From the NCBI RefSeq assembly GCF_019904235.1, contig NZ_CP063202.1, forward strand, positions 1,364,001-1,428,000: 64,000 bases of DNA, written 5' to 3'. The stretch comes from Erythrobacter sp. SCSIO 43205. GTDB lineage: Bacteria > Pseudomonadota > Alphaproteobacteria > Sphingomonadales > Sphingomonadaceae. Below the pieces are notes generated by a model that had not been told where the DNA came from, searched no databases, and saw only the letters and a list, made by a program, of their open reading frames with translations. Both the position numbers and the translations under genes were made by a program. Shown here one piece after another: positions 27,498-36,914 of this stretch (position 1 is the first letter of the stretch; each line of letters begins with the position of its first letter).

Positions 27498-29957
27498 TTA
27501 GAAGCGCTTGGTTACTTCGACCATGACGGTGCGTGGGAGATTGCCGAAGCCCAGCTGATCCGCAGGGATACCAGCAGCCGTCCCGGTGCCGCTACCGGTG
27601 CCCGGACCATCGACCACACCAGAGACGTAGAATTCGTTGGTCAGGTTCTTACCGATGACTGCGAGCTGCCAGTTCCGGTCGGCGGCACCAAAGGTGATAC
27701 CGGCATCCAGTGTGGCGTAGCTGTCTTGCTTGGAAAGCGGGTTGCCAAAGCCCGATGCGAGATAGCTGTCGCTGTAACGGATGTTGCCGTTGAAACTGAT
27801 GCGGAAGTCGTCAGACACGTCAGTTTCGTAGAACACGCCAAGGTTGCCAGTCCATTCAGGCGCCACTGAAAGCGGTGCGCCGGAGAGGTCTTGGCGAGAG
27901 TCGATCGCGGTAACGGTGATGCTGCAGCCAGCTGCTGGAGTTTGACCTGCATAGCAAGGGCCAAGCGGGAAGCTGTCGTACTTGGCATCGTTGTAGTTGA
28001 TCGAGCCAGTGATGTTGAGGCCCGGCACCGCGTAAGGCGCATATTCGAAATCGAGTTCAATGCCCTGGGTATTCGCATCCGCCGTAAGGGTTTGGAATGC
28101 GAAGATTGGCGAGTTAAAGAAGTCGACCTGGAAGTCGTTGTAGTCGTAGGTGAAGATGTTGAGGCCGAGACGCAGTTGATTATCCGCCAAAGTCGCTTTG
28201 ACGCCGGCTTCGAACCCTTCTGCAGTTTCCGGGTTGAAGGTCAGATCGCTCAGCGGATCAGTCGAAAGGCCTGAGTTGATGCCGCCGTTCGAGAAACCGC
28301 CAGACTTATAGGCCGTCTTGTAAGCGCCGTAGATCAGAAGATCCGGGGTTGGCTTATAGGTCAGCGTTACTTCAGGCGTAAAATCGTCGAAGTTCTGATC
28401 GGCAGTAATGGTGCCAAGCGGATCGCTGGCCGGACGGAAGATGCCGGTAAGTGCAGGGTTCACATAAGGCTGCGCGAAGAAGCTTTCTTTTGACTCATCC
28501 GTGTAACGGCCACCGACCGCAAGCTCCAGATTTTCGAGGAATTCGACACGAAGCTGAGCAAACAGCGCCAGGGTTTCACCTTTCGTGTCGCTCACCTTCT
28601 CAGACGCGGCATAGACCAGGCCAGGACGAGGTGCCGCCGTGTTGCGAACGCCGCCGTAGTAGCCGTACTGGAAGAAATCGCGCTGCGTTGTCTGATACAA
28701 GCCGCCGATCATGAAGTTGAAGATGCCGTCAAAGTCCGAGGTGAAGCGCAGCTCTTGCGAGAATGCTTCCCAAGTTGCGTCTTCTGTCGCCCAGGTTGGC
28801 GTTGCGTCACTGGTCTGGAAATCGCAAGCGCACGCCCAGCTGTTGTTGTTCCACTGATAGTTGGTGACTGAGTTGATGAGAACGTCGCCAGCAACATACT
28901 CGATCCCGCCATTGACGGCCCAGCTGCGATAGCTGTTGTAAAGCGAACCATCTTCACGCGCGAAATCGGCATTAGCGGCGATTTCGAGGGGGAAGTTGTT
29001 TTGGTGCGTGACGAAATCTTCTTCACAAGGGAAGCCGGTCAGCTGGCTGATGCCGCTTGGCAGGCCACACGCGAAAGCCACATAGTTCCAGCTGTTGTTC
29101 AGCGTGTCATTGCGGTTGTGCGTCACCTTGACCGTCATGGTGAGGTCGCTGTTCGGTTCAAACTCCAACGTACCGCGCGCAAGGAACAGTTCCTGTTGCG
29201 GCATTGGGCTTTCAACAGGGAACGAAATCAGCGTTTCGGGGTTGCCGAAGCCTGCAGCGGTGTCAACAGTGGTGTAGCTACGATTGACCGACTCGTTGCG
29301 ATAATAACCGCCGTCCATGTCGGAATAACGGGCCGCCAAACGAATGCCGAGAGTGTCGCTCAGCGGGCCGCCAATGGCACCTTCAAAGACGTATTGCTCG
29401 GCTTTGAATTCATAGCCGGCTTTAACGTGGCCTTCCCAAATGTCGGTCGGACCTTTGGTCGTCAGCGAGATCACGCCAGCGGTCGCGTTCTTACCAAAGA
29501 AAAGCGCCTGCGGGCCTTTAAGAACTTCGACACGCTCCAGATCGAAGAAGCCTTCTTCGATCACGCGGCCTTGACCGTAATATGCACCGTCGACGACCAC
29601 AGCCACCGATTGCTCGATGCCGATCGAGGTTGAGGATGAACCCACGCCGCGAAGAGTGATTTGGGCCGACGAACCGTTGGAGGCGCGGCCTACATTGAGG
29701 TTAGGCGTCGCAGCGGCGATTTTTTCGATGCTGGTGATGTCGCGGCGTTCGAGAACTTCGGCAGAAAGCGCGGTGACGGCGACCGGCACATCCTGAACGC
29801 TTTCTTCACGCTTACGCGCGGTGACGAGGATTTCGCCAAGTCCGCCCTGCTGTTCATTGGCACCAGTCGTATCCGACTGAGCCAGAGCAGGTGTTGCAAC
29901 TGCCGCAAGTCCCATAGCGACCGTTGACAGCAAAGTGGCACGATAAAACATTTTCAT
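27498..29957 (-). CDS. TonB-dependent outer-membrane receptor
   Basis: From ATG 29957 (GGGAGAGGGAA before it) this is an 819-residue receptor. It has a signal peptide (MKMFYRATLLSTVAMGLAAV, cleaved near ALAQSD), a TonB box-like GEILVTARKREESVQD, a plug with RVEVLKGPQALFFGKNATAG, and a barrel ending in a terminal Phe (VTKRF). It belongs to the large group of sphingomonad receptors found beside aromatic, terpenoid or steroid catabolic genes. An SDR gene lies 156 bases upstream on the same strand. A 12-base palindrome sits 54 bases before the start. Confidence 0.95.
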   Translation of the reverse strand: MKMFYRATLLSTVAMGLAAVATPALAQSDTTGANEQQGGLGEILVTARKREESVQDVPVAVTALSAEVLERRDITSIEKIAAATPNLNVGRASNGSSAQITLRGVGSSSTSIGIEQSVAVVVDGAYYGQGRVIEEGFFDLERVEVLKGPQALFFGKNATAGVISLTTKGPTDIWEGHVKAGYEFKAEQYVFEGAIGGPLSDTLGIRLAARYSDMDGGYYRNESVNRSYTTVDTAAGFGNPETLISFPVESPMPQQELFLARGTLEFEPNSDLTMTVKVTHNRNDTLNNSWNYVAFACGLPSGISQLTGFPCEEDFVTHQNNFPLEIAANADFAREDGSLYNSYRSWAVNGGIEYVAGDVLINSVTNYQWNNNSWACACDFQTSDATPTWATEDATWEAFSQELRFTSDFDGIFNFMIGGLYQTTQRDFFQYGYYGGVRNTAAPRPGLVYAASEKVSDTKGETLALFAQLRVEFLENLELAVGGRYTDESKESFFAQPYVNPALTGIFRPASDPLGTITADQNFDDFTPEVTLTYKPTPDLLIYGAYKTAYKSGGFSNGGINSGLSTDPLSDLTFNPETAEGFEAGVKATLADNQLRLGLNIFTYDYNDFQVDFFNSPIFAFQTLTADANTQGIELDFEYAPYAVPGLNITGSINYNDAKYDSFPLGPCYAGQTPAAGCSITVTAIDSRQDLSGAPLSVAPEWTGNLGVFYETDVSDDFRISFNGNIRYSDSYLASGFGNPLSKQDSYATLDAGITFGAADRNWQLAVIGKNLTNEFYVSGVVDGPGTGSGTGTAAGIPADQLGFGNLPRTVMVEVTKRF

Positions 29958-30010
29958 TTCCCTCTCCCAAGAGCCTAACTTTTTTTTGCGACGTAAGGGA
30001 AATGGGGCGC

Positions 30011-30022
30011 ATAGTGCACTAT
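30011..30022. promoter_or_regulatory. Palindrome ATAGTGCACTAT upstream of the TonB receptor
   Basis: A perfect 12-base palindrome is centred about 60 bases before the receptor start at 29957. Position and symmetry fit a regulator site such as an activator or repressor operator. No regulator gene is adjacent, so the partner is unknown. Confidence 0.35.
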
Positions 30023-30113
30023 CCCATTGGCTAGCTGGCACTGTGCTTAGGTGTTTTCCGGTTGACTGGCGATGCGTATTCGCACCGCCAAATCCCCCGT
30101 TTTGGTGCAAAAA

Positions 30114-30875
30114 CTAGAACTGCACCCGCTTGGTATAGCCGCCATCGACGACGATGTTGCCGCCCGTCATCGGAACGCTAGCAGGCGAGGCAACAAAGGT
30201 GATGGTCTTCGCCAGTTCTTTGCCAGTCGTCATGCGGCCAGCCGGAATTGCGGCAACAGTTGCATTGTAAAAGTCTGGCATCTGGTCCTTGATCTGAAGC
30301 CATGGCCCGTCGTCAGTCATGACAGGGCCAGGGGTGATGCAATTCACTCTGACACCGTCAGCGGCCATGTTCTGTGCGAGCGCAGAGGCATAATTGATCA
30401 CAGCAGCTTTGAGCGCGTTGTAAGGCTGCGCGCCCATGAATTCTTCAACCGCGCCGGTTGAACTCATGCAGATCACGCTGGCATTGTCCGATTTGTCGAG
30501 ATGCGGCTTTGCAGCGGCAAGGCCACGGCGAAGCGGAAGAATATCGGCATCCAGCACAGCCTGCCATCCAGCATCGCTGTCTTCGCCAAGGTTGGCAGAG
30601 GTAAAGCTGATGAAGATGTCGCAACCGCCAAGCGCCTCTGCCGCCTCATCCACAAATGCTGGAACTGCGTCCGCTTCAGTCACATCAAGCGACTTTGCGT
30701 GCACCTTCACACCCGAAGACCCAAGCTCGCCGACCACTTTGTCGACCTTCTCCTGACTGCGGCCACACAATGCGATGTCGCACCCTTCGCCCGCCAGCGC
30801 GAGAGCAACCTCGCGGCCGATACCGCCATTTGCGCCCACAAGAATGGCTTTCAAACCTTTAAGTCCCAGATCCAT
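30114..30875 (-). CDS. SDR-family oxidoreductase
   Basis: This is a 253-residue short-chain dehydrogenase from ATG 30875. The motifs are VGANGGIGREVALALAGEG, the active-site Ser in CMSSTGAVEEF and YNALKAAVINYA (Tyr-x3-Lys). The usual NNAG is replaced by FISFTSANLG, a divergence seen in a subset of SDRs. It lies upstream of the TonB receptor on the same strand and is divergent from another SDR at 31009, sharing a 133-base promoter region. The substrate is unknown. Confidence 0.9.
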   Translation of the reverse strand: MDLGLKGLKAILVGANGGIGREVALALAGEGCDIALCGRSQEKVDKVVGELGSSGVKVHAKSLDVTEADAVPAFVDEAAEALGGCDIFISFTSANLGEDSDAGWQAVLDADILPLRRGLAAAKPHLDKSDNASVICMSSTGAVEEFMGAQPYNALKAAVINYASALAQNMAADGVRVNCITPGPVMTDDGPWLQIKDQMPDFYNATVAAIPAGRMTTGKELAKTITFVASPASVPMTGGNIVVDGGYTKRVQF

Positions 30876-31008
30876 CGCACGTTCCCTTTTTGCAATTTGC
30901 CTATTGAAGCACACGGTGAAGCAGGATGGGCGGCGGCGCCACTGTAATTTCCATTAGGCTGTTTTCTCGGCTGCATTTGATAATCGGTGGGGAAGAGGGA
31001 GTGAAAAG

Positions 31009-31815
31009 ATGGGACAGCTGGAAGGGAAAACCGCCCTGATTATCGGTGCAAGCAGTGCCGACAATATGGGCCAGCATATTGCGCGAAGGTTCATGAAAGA
31101 AGGTGCTCGCGTTCTTGTGTCAGGACGAAAATCCGAGCCGCTCGAAACCTTCGCGGCCGAGACGGGCTGCCTTTTTGCTACTGCCGACATCACCGAAGAG
31201 GCCAGCATCAACGCACTGGTCGAAAAGGCCAATCACGACCTTGGCGGGATAGACATCGCGGTCAATGCGACAGGCTGGGGGCTGCTTACGCCGTTCCTCG
31301 ACAACACGCGCGATGAGCTGGAGGCGATGACGCGTTTGCAATTCATCGGGCCGTTTCAATTCTTTCAAGCATTGATCCGCGCGATGGCGAAAAGCCGGGG
31401 CGGGCGGGGTGGCTCAATCATTCAGATCAGCTCAGCGACCTCGATAATCATGCTCAATAATCACGCCGCCTATATGGGCACCAAGGCGGGGATTGATCAT
31501 GTTATTCGATGTGTCGCCCACGAATTTGGCGAAGAGGGCATTCGCGCCAATACGATTTCGCCCGGCCTTACCGAAACGCCAATGACCGCCGAGGCGCAAC
31601 AAGTCCCTGGGCTGATGGAGAGCTTCAGGGACAGCTATCCGCTGGGCCGGTGGGGAACGTCGGAAGATATCGCCGCGGCGGCCGTTTGGCTGGCCAAAGA
31701 CGAGTGTTTCATGACTGGCGAGAATTTACAGGTGAACGGCGGCCTGACCCTGCGCCGCAATCCGACTGCGAAAGAAATGGATGCAGCCGTTGCCGCTGCG
31801 ATGGAGGGACAATGA
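31009..31815 (+). CDS. SDR-family oxidoreductase
   Basis: This 268-residue protein starts at ATG 31009 after GGGAGTG. The nucleotide-binding loop is GASSADNMGQHIARRF, a longer variant as in enoyl-ACP-reductase-like SDRs. VNATGWG replaces the usual NNAG. The catalytic Ser lies in IQISSATS, and Tyr-x3-Lys in YMGTKAGIDHV. The gene overlaps the flavoprotein gene downstream by 4 bases (ATGA), so the two are translationally coupled and probably act on consecutive intermediates, for example a hydroxyl-to-ketone step before ring dehydrogenation. Confidence 0.9.
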   Translation: MGQLEGKTALIIGASSADNMGQHIARRFMKEGARVLVSGRKSEPLETFAAETGCLFATADITEEASINALVEKANHDLGGIDIAVNATGWGLLTPFLDNTRDELEAMTRLQFIGPFQFFQALIRAMAKSRGGRGGSIIQISSATSIIMLNNHAAYMGTKAGIDHVIRCVAHEFGEEGIRANTISPGLTETPMTAEAQQVPGLMESFRDSYPLGRWGTSEDIAAAAVWLAKDECFMTGENLQVNGGLTLRRNPTAKEMDAAVAAAMEGQ

Positions 31816-33287
31816 GCAATATCGATATTCCAGAGGTTCTAAACTCTGATGAGATTGGTGATTGGGATATGTCATGCGATGTTGCAGTCATCGGCCAAGG
31901 TGTCGCTGGATGCTGCGCCGCGTTGGAGGCGCATCGGGCGGGCGCGAATGTTCTGATCATTGAGCGCGCCAGCGGGGGCGGCGGGGCGAGCGCGGTATCA
32001 TCTGGCATTTACTATCTCGGCGGCGGGACCGAAGTGCAAAAGGCGCTTGGTCACGAGGACAGCCCGGATGAAATGGCCGCTTACATGATGTCGAGCTGTG
32101 ATCCGCTTGACCCGCTCGCTGTTCGCCAGTTCTGCGATGACAGCGCTAGTCACTTCTCATGGCTTGAGGAGCAGGGTCTGCCGTTCGAACGAACACAGCA
32201 CCTCGATAAGGCGGTGTTTCTCGATACGACCGAATGTCTGATGTACACCGGCAATGAAAAACTGTGGCCTTATCGCGAAGTCGCCAAACCTGCGCCGCGT
32301 GGACACAAGGTTGCCGGTACTGGTGAAAATGCGGGGTCAGTCGGTATGGCCCCATTGCTCGAAAAGTGTGAGAAAGAGGGAATTCCGGCAATCTATGACA
32401 GCAACGTCACCAATCTGGTGCGTGATGCAAATGGCCGGGTTTGCGGGATCAGGGTCAAGCAAGCTGACGGCATCATTCACGTGAACGCCCGGCGCGGGGT
32501 CATACTTGCGGCAGGCAGCTTCAACATGAACACGCAGATGATCGCGGACAATATCCCGTTGCTCGGTGAGACATCCGAACCGCTCGGAATTCCGTCAAAT
32601 GACGGGGCGGGAGTGCGCCTTGGATTGTCGGTCGGAACTGCGACAAGCGCGATGGACGGAGTTATCCCAACCGCGTCGATCTATCCGCCAGCGCAGCTGA
32701 TCAAAGGAATTCTGGTCAACAAACGCGGCGAGAGATTTGTCGCTGAAGACAGCTATCACGGCCGCACTGGCAATTTCGTGATGGAGCAGCCCGATCAAAA
32801 AGCGTGGCTGATCGTCGATCAGGACATCTTCGCATATCCCGAAATTCCGACAGCCAATCACAGCTTTGTCGATGGATGGGAAACGGTTGAGGAAATGGAG
32901 GCCGGACTTGGCCTTCCTCCGGGGTCGCTTGTGCGCACCATGGAGGAATACAACAAAAACGCATCCGAAGGGCGCGACCCGGTGCTGTTCAAATCGCCTG
33001 AATGGCTCAAGCCGCTTGATCAAGGGCCCTATGCAGCTTTCGATATCTCGTTCGATCGTTCAACCTATCTGTTCATCACATTGGGCGGATTGAAAACGGG
33101 CGCGGATGGTGAATGCCTTGACGCGCGCTCTGAACCGATCCCTGGCCTTTATGCCGCAGGTGCAACCGCCGCCCATATTGCGCGCAGCGGCAAAAGTTAT
33201 GCAAGCGGGATGAGCCTTGGACCCGGATCATACTTTGGTCGCCGCGCAGGTCGCCACGCGGCAGGCGCGAATTGGTCGCGAGGATAG
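31812..33287 (+). CDS. FAD-dependent oxidoreductase of the fumarate reductase/3-ketosteroid dehydrogenase family
   Basis: This 491-residue flavoprotein starts at ATG 31812, inside the stop of the SDR gene. The FAD motif is VAVIGQGVAGCCAALEAHRA, followed by the acidic IIERASGGGGASAVSSGI. The C-terminal FAD segment is PIPGLYAAGATAAHI, with a KSYASGMSLGPGSYFGRRAG active-site loop. Relatives dehydrogenate ring ketones (3-ketosteroid delta-1- or delta-4-dehydrogenases) or reduce C=C bonds. The Ser-Tyr-x2-Gly loop differs from the Tyr-x3-Gly of canonical delta-1-KSTD seen at 52494, so a different regioselectivity is possible. The substrate is not proven. Confidence 0.85.
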   Translation: MSNIDIPEVLNSDEIGDWDMSCDVAVIGQGVAGCCAALEAHRAGANVLIIERASGGGGASAVSSGIYYLGGGTEVQKALGHEDSPDEMAAYMMSSCDPLDPLAVRQFCDDSASHFSWLEEQGLPFERTQHLDKAVFLDTTECLMYTGNEKLWPYREVAKPAPRGHKVAGTGENAGSVGMAPLLEKCEKEGIPAIYDSNVTNLVRDANGRVCGIRVKQADGIIHVNARRGVILAAGSFNMNTQMIADNIPLLGETSEPLGIPSNDGAGVRLGLSVGTATSAMDGVIPTASIYPPAQLIKGILVNKRGERFVAEDSYHGRTGNFVMEQPDQKAWLIVDQDIFAYPEIPTANHSFVDGWETVEEMEAGLGLPPGSLVRTMEEYNKNASEGRDPVLFKSPEWLKPLDQGPYAAFDISFDRSTYLFITLGGLKTGADGECLDARSEPIPGLYAAGATAAHIARSGKSYASGMSLGPGSYFGRRAGRHAAGANWSRG

Positions 33288-33298
33288 GGGGAATAGAA

Positions 33299-33634
33299 AT
33301 GCTGACCCAACTTTCTTTGCGAGCGGTGTTGATGGTCTTAGTGGTAGTCGTGACGCAAGTCGCGGGCGCATCGATGCTGGTCAAGACCAATGGTTTCCGT
33401 GTGCCCATGTGGACGGTGGCCTGCCTTGCGACATATGCCGTGTCATTTTTCGTTCTTGCCGAAACGATCCGTCAGGGAATGGCGCTATCATTTGTGATGC
33501 CGGTGCTAGCCGCGCTGGTTCCGATGGTGACAATCATTGTGGCCATGGTTCTGTTCCGTGAACAGGTGTCATGGCTCCAGTTTGGCATTCTCAGTGTCGC
33601 TTGTGTCCTGATCGGTGTCGCTGCAGCGGTTTAA
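33299..33634 (+). CDS. Atypical small multidrug resistance (SMR)-like membrane protein
   Basis: This 111-residue protein (ATG 33299, AGGGGGA upstream) has four predicted membrane helices: near residues 7-27, 33-52, 58-82 and 88-110. GASMLVKTNGF, FFVLAETIRQGMALSFVMP and the FREQVSWLQFGILSVACVLIG ending follow the EmrE layout. The membrane-embedded Glu of helix 1, essential for proton/drug exchange in EmrE, is replaced by Gln20, and the conserved Trp of helix 3 is absent. It may move a neutral compound or be a different transporter. It is coupled to the SDR/flavoprotein unit (gap 11 bases) and overlaps the convergent ligase gene by 4 bases. Confidence 0.75.
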   Translation: MLTQLSLRAVLMVLVVVVTQVAGASMLVKTNGFRVPMWTVACLATYAVSFFVLAETIRQGMALSFVMPVLAALVPMVTIIVAMVLFREQVSWLQFGILSVACVLIGVAAAV

Positions 33635-35253
33635 TTGCCGCTTTCAATTTTCGCTTTAATATCAGCGCGCAATTGGTCCTTTCGGATCTTGCCGCTGGCG
33701 GTGCGGGGGTAATCGTCAACAAACTCCCAGCGTTCCGGGATCTTTTGCTTGGCAAGGCCGCTGGCGATCACATGGTCGATAAGGCTTTGAACTTTTGGGG
33801 TTTTGCCAGCAGGGATGATGTAAGCGCACACCCCTTCACCCAGTCGTTCATGCGGCATGGCGACCACGCTGGCGTCGGTTACGTTAGGATGGGTGCGCAG
33901 CACATCCTCAATTTCAACCGCGCTGATATTCTCACCGCCGCGAATGATGAGGTCCTTCTTGCGCCCTGTCACGGTCAGCGCGCCATTTGCGTCAAGCGTG
34001 CCAAGGTCGCCTGTCTGGAAATAGCCTTCCGCCGTAATCGCATCCCGGCTTTGCGCCTCATCTGCGTAGCCTAGCATCATCGCAGGACCGCGGGCGATGA
34101 TCTCACCCTCTTGCCCGGCAGCCACATCGCGGCCCTCGTCATCGACGATACGAACGTCATAGTCGATCACTTCGCCATCGGTTGTTGCCGCAAGTGTTTC
34201 ATCATTGGGCCAGCCATAGGTGACGAGCGGAACTTCTGATGCACCGAACACGCGGAAGGCGCGCAGATCATCAAATGCGGCGTTGGCCGCAGGGATAAGA
34301 TCAGGCGGCACCGCCGCTCCGCCACAAGCGAAGAAGCGGAAGCCGGGAAGCGTTTTTCCTCGCGCTCGCGCACGGTCGGCAAGCTCGACGAGGAATGGTG
34401 TTGCCGCGACGGTTCCGGCAATCTGGTGCTCTTCGATCAGGCCAACCGCTTCGTCAGCATTCCAGCTTTCCATCAGGATCGTTCGCGTCCCGCAGATGAG
34501 CGGCATTTCGAGGCCATTGGCATAGCCAGACACATGGGTGACAGGCGATGGCATAAGGATCGCATCGCCGTCGCGAAGACCCCAATGAGCGCCGCTTTTG
34601 CGGATCACATGGTCAAGCGTCGCGTGAGCGTGAAGCACGCCTTTGGGTCGTCCTGTTGTGCCTGATGTGAACAGAACCATTTTGACGGCACCCGATGGAA
34701 CTTGTGCAGGCTCGAACGATAGTTCCCCGCCATGCTCTATCAGAGACTTCAGGTCGTTTTGACCTTCGCCGCGGACGGTGAAAACGTGGGCCAGATCGGG
34801 GAGCTCATCTTTTAGCCGCGCTGCCATTTCCGCAAAGTCGAAGCGTCGAAATTCGGTGCACGTGAAAATTGCCTTTGCGCCGCAATCGCCCAACATCTGG
34901 CGCACCTCAGCGTCCCTATAGATGGGTACGATTGGGTTGACGACCAAGCCTGCAAGCACCGCTGCCAAATTAATCACCGCTGCTTCGTGCCAATTGGGCA
35001 ATTGGAACGCGATTACGTCGCCTGGTTCTAGACCTGCATCAACAAGGCTCGCGGCAAGAGCACGCGCCTCATCGAGCCATTCTCGCCATGTAAGAGTGCG
35101 AACGCCGTCGACAATCGCAACGAATTCAGGATCTTCGTCTGCGCGCGTTTGCGCGAGGCTGGCGATTGTTTCTTCGCGCCATTCGCTTTTTGCGTGATCA
35201 ACATGATGAGCGGGCGGCGTTTCAAGCCAGCTCCACGGTGCTTTATTGCCCAT
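33631..35253 (-). CDS. AMP-forming acyl/aryl-CoA ligase
   Basis: This is a 540-residue member of the ANL superfamily from ATG 35253, chosen because GGAGG lies 10 bases upstream; a nearer in-frame ATG would have almost no spacing. Motifs: FTSGTTGRPKGVLHAH (phosphate loop), FQTGDLGTLDANGALTVTGR and RKKDLIIRGGENISAVEIED (hinge region), and the adenylation Lys in RTASGKIRKDQL. It activates a carboxylic acid to its CoA thioester, most likely a cyclohexane-, aryl- or medium-chain acid. It is divergent from a Rieske oxygenase gene and would commit island intermediates to beta-oxidation. Confidence 0.92.
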   Translation of the reverse strand: MGNKAPWSWLETPPAHHVDHAKSEWREETIASLAQTRADEDPEFVAIVDGVRTLTWREWLDEARALAASLVDAGLEPGDVIAFQLPNWHEAAVINLAAVLAGLVVNPIVPIYRDAEVRQMLGDCGAKAIFTCTEFRRFDFAEMAARLKDELPDLAHVFTVRGEGQNDLKSLIEHGGELSFEPAQVPSGAVKMVLFTSGTTGRPKGVLHAHATLDHVIRKSGAHWGLRDGDAILMPSPVTHVSGYANGLEMPLICGTRTILMESWNADEAVGLIEEHQIAGTVAATPFLVELADRARARGKTLPGFRFFACGGAAVPPDLIPAANAAFDDLRAFRVFGASEVPLVTYGWPNDETLAATTDGEVIDYDVRIVDDEGRDVAAGQEGEIIARGPAMMLGYADEAQSRDAITAEGYFQTGDLGTLDANGALTVTGRKKDLIIRGGENISAVEIEDVLRTHPNVTDASVVAMPHERLGEGVCAYIIPAGKTPKVQSLIDHVIASGLAKQKIPERWEFVDDYPRTASGKIRKDQLRADIKAKIESGN

Positions 35254-35379
35254 TGGTGACATCCCTCCAAGCAGCGACCTAACGTCATGGTCAACGCGCT
35301 TCACCTCTCACCTGTAACAGCTTGTAGGATAGGGGCAGGTACGTCACAACTCAGCGCAAATTGGGAGAAATGGGACACC

Positions 35380-36567
35380 ATGACAAAGGTAGAACGCATC
35401 GAATCCATCGGTAACGCAGCCGAGGCGATGATCGATTATGTCGAGAATAAACACACGCATCTGACCGACAGCGTGCTGCCAATCGCTGCCGATGCTTATT
35501 CCGATCCTGAACAATGGCAACGCGAGATTGATGTCATCTTCAAAAAGCTGCCGCTGATGCTGGCGTTTACTGCCGAATTGAAAGAGCCGGGCAGTTACAA
35601 GGCGATGGAAGCGGTGGGGATGCCCATCCTTATCACGCGCGACAAGAAGGGCGAAGTCCACGCGTTTTTGAACGTGTGCTCGCACCGCGGCGCGCCAGTC
35701 GCCGAGGATGGTCGGGGCAGCTGTTCGCGCTTTGTGTGCCCGTATCACGCATGGACCTATGGCCTTGATGGCAAGCTGCTTGCGGTGGCTGAAAAAGAGC
35801 TGTTCGGCGATGTAGACAAGAGCAAGCGAGCCTTGCGCGAACTGCCTTGTGAAGAACACGCAGGGATGATCTTTGTCTGTCTTGATCCCGATGGTTCAAT
35901 CGACATCGACGAATATTTCCAAGGCGCGCTGGGCGATTATGAGGACATGGACTTTGCCAATTGGACATTCCTTGGCAGCCATGAAATCCACGGTGCCAAT
36001 TGGAAGATCGCCTATGACGGCTATCTCGAAGGGTATCACTTCGCCGCGCTGCACCCCGATACGGTCCATCCGCGCACCCCGTCGAACCGGATGCATTTCG
36101 ACTTCTTTGGGCCGCATATGCGGATCGGTTTCCCGCATCACGCCATCGCCGAAAACTTGAGCAAAGTGCCGCGCGAGGAATGGGGCACTCAAGAGAATAA
36201 CGGTTTCGACTTCGTGCGCATCTTGTTCCCCAATGTCTCATGTTTTATCGCACCTGAGATCACGCAGATCGCTCAGCTTTTCCCTGGGCCGACGCCTGAC
36301 AAAAATCGCACCGTTCTCAATTATTTGCGCCGCGAACCGTATAAGGATGACGAAGACCGCGAGACGACCGAAGGCTTCATTACCTTCTTTCGCGATGTGA
36401 CTTATCAAGAAGATTATCTGATGGGCGACGCGATCCAGAAAGGGGTTGAAACCGGCGCGCATGAAGAGCTGGTGTTTGGCCGGAACGAAGTTGGCAATCA
36501 GCACTTCCATAAATGGTTGAACTGGTATCTAGCCGAGGATCCCGATGCGCCAAAGCCAGTCTCTTGA
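35380..36567 (+). CDS. Rieske non-haem iron oxygenase, alpha subunit (1 of 5)
   Basis: This 395-residue protein (ATG 35380) has a Rieske cluster with ligands Cys100/His102 (CSHRGAP) and Cys120/His123 (CPYHAW). The mononuclear iron site is GYLEGYHFAALHP, giving His220 and His225. These enzymes insert oxygen into aromatic or alicyclic rings using electrons from a reductase and ferredoxin. It is the shortest and most divergent of the five alpha subunits here. No classical beta subunit follows; instead an EthD-domain gene overlaps its stop codon. Confidence 0.92.
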   Translation: MTKVERIESIGNAAEAMIDYVENKHTHLTDSVLPIAADAYSDPEQWQREIDVIFKKLPLMLAFTAELKEPGSYKAMEAVGMPILITRDKKGEVHAFLNVCSHRGAPVAEDGRGSCSRFVCPYHAWTYGLDGKLLAVAEKELFGDVDKSKRALRELPCEEHAGMIFVCLDPDGSIDIDEYFQGALGDYEDMDFANWTFLGSHEIHGANWKIAYDGYLEGYHFAALHPDTVHPRTPSNRMHFDFFGPHMRIGFPHHAIAENLSKVPREEWGTQENNGFDFVRILFPNVSCFIAPEITQIAQLFPGPTPDKNRTVLNYLRREPYKDDEDRETTEGFITFFRDVTYQEDYLMGDAIQKGVETGAHEELVFGRNEVGNQHFHKWLNWYLAEDPDAPKPVS

Positions 36568-36914
36568 GCGGTATTACCCTCATAACCCTGCTCAAACGCC
36601 GCGACGGCATGAGCAAGGCGGACTTCATCGATTATTACGAGGCACAGCATCGCAAGATTGGCGAGCGTGTGCTTAAAGGCTATGCGACGCGCTATATCAG
36701 GCGGTTTCTGCATCCGCTTGATGGCGAAGATCAGCCCTGTGATTTCGATGTGGTGCTGGAAATCGACTTTCCCGATCAGGCGCGGATGGAAGCCTTCTTT
36801 GAAAGCGCAGGCAAGCCCGATGTAGCCGCAATGATTGCTGAGGATGAAGAAAGGCTCTTCGACCGAACGCGCATCCGCGTCTTCATGGTCGAAGAGCACT
36901 CTTCGAAAATCTAG
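36564..36914 (+). CDS. EthD-domain protein
   Basis: The most plausible start is TTG 36564, overlapping the Rieske stop (TTGA) and giving a 116-residue protein that opens with the usual EthD strand (ITLITLLKRRDGMSKADF). An ATG at 36513 would start deep inside the Rieske gene. DYYEAQHRKIGER and VLEIDFPDQARMEAFF are family features of this dimeric ferredoxin-like fold. EthD proteins accompany P450 and oxygenase systems, but the role is undefined. The stop overlaps that of the convergent NTF2-like gene by 4 bases. Confidence 0.75.
   Translation: MSGITLITLLKRRDGMSKADFIDYYEAQHRKIGERVLKGYATRYIRRFLHPLDGEDQPCDFDVVLEIDFPDQARMEAFFESAGKPDVAAMIAEDEERLFDRTRIRVFMVEEHSSKI

Noticed and set aside
36513..36563. 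Upstream ATG start for the EthD protein
   Set aside because: It would place 17 non-family residues before the first strand and overlap the Rieske gene by 55 bases; TTG 36564 gives the normal family start.
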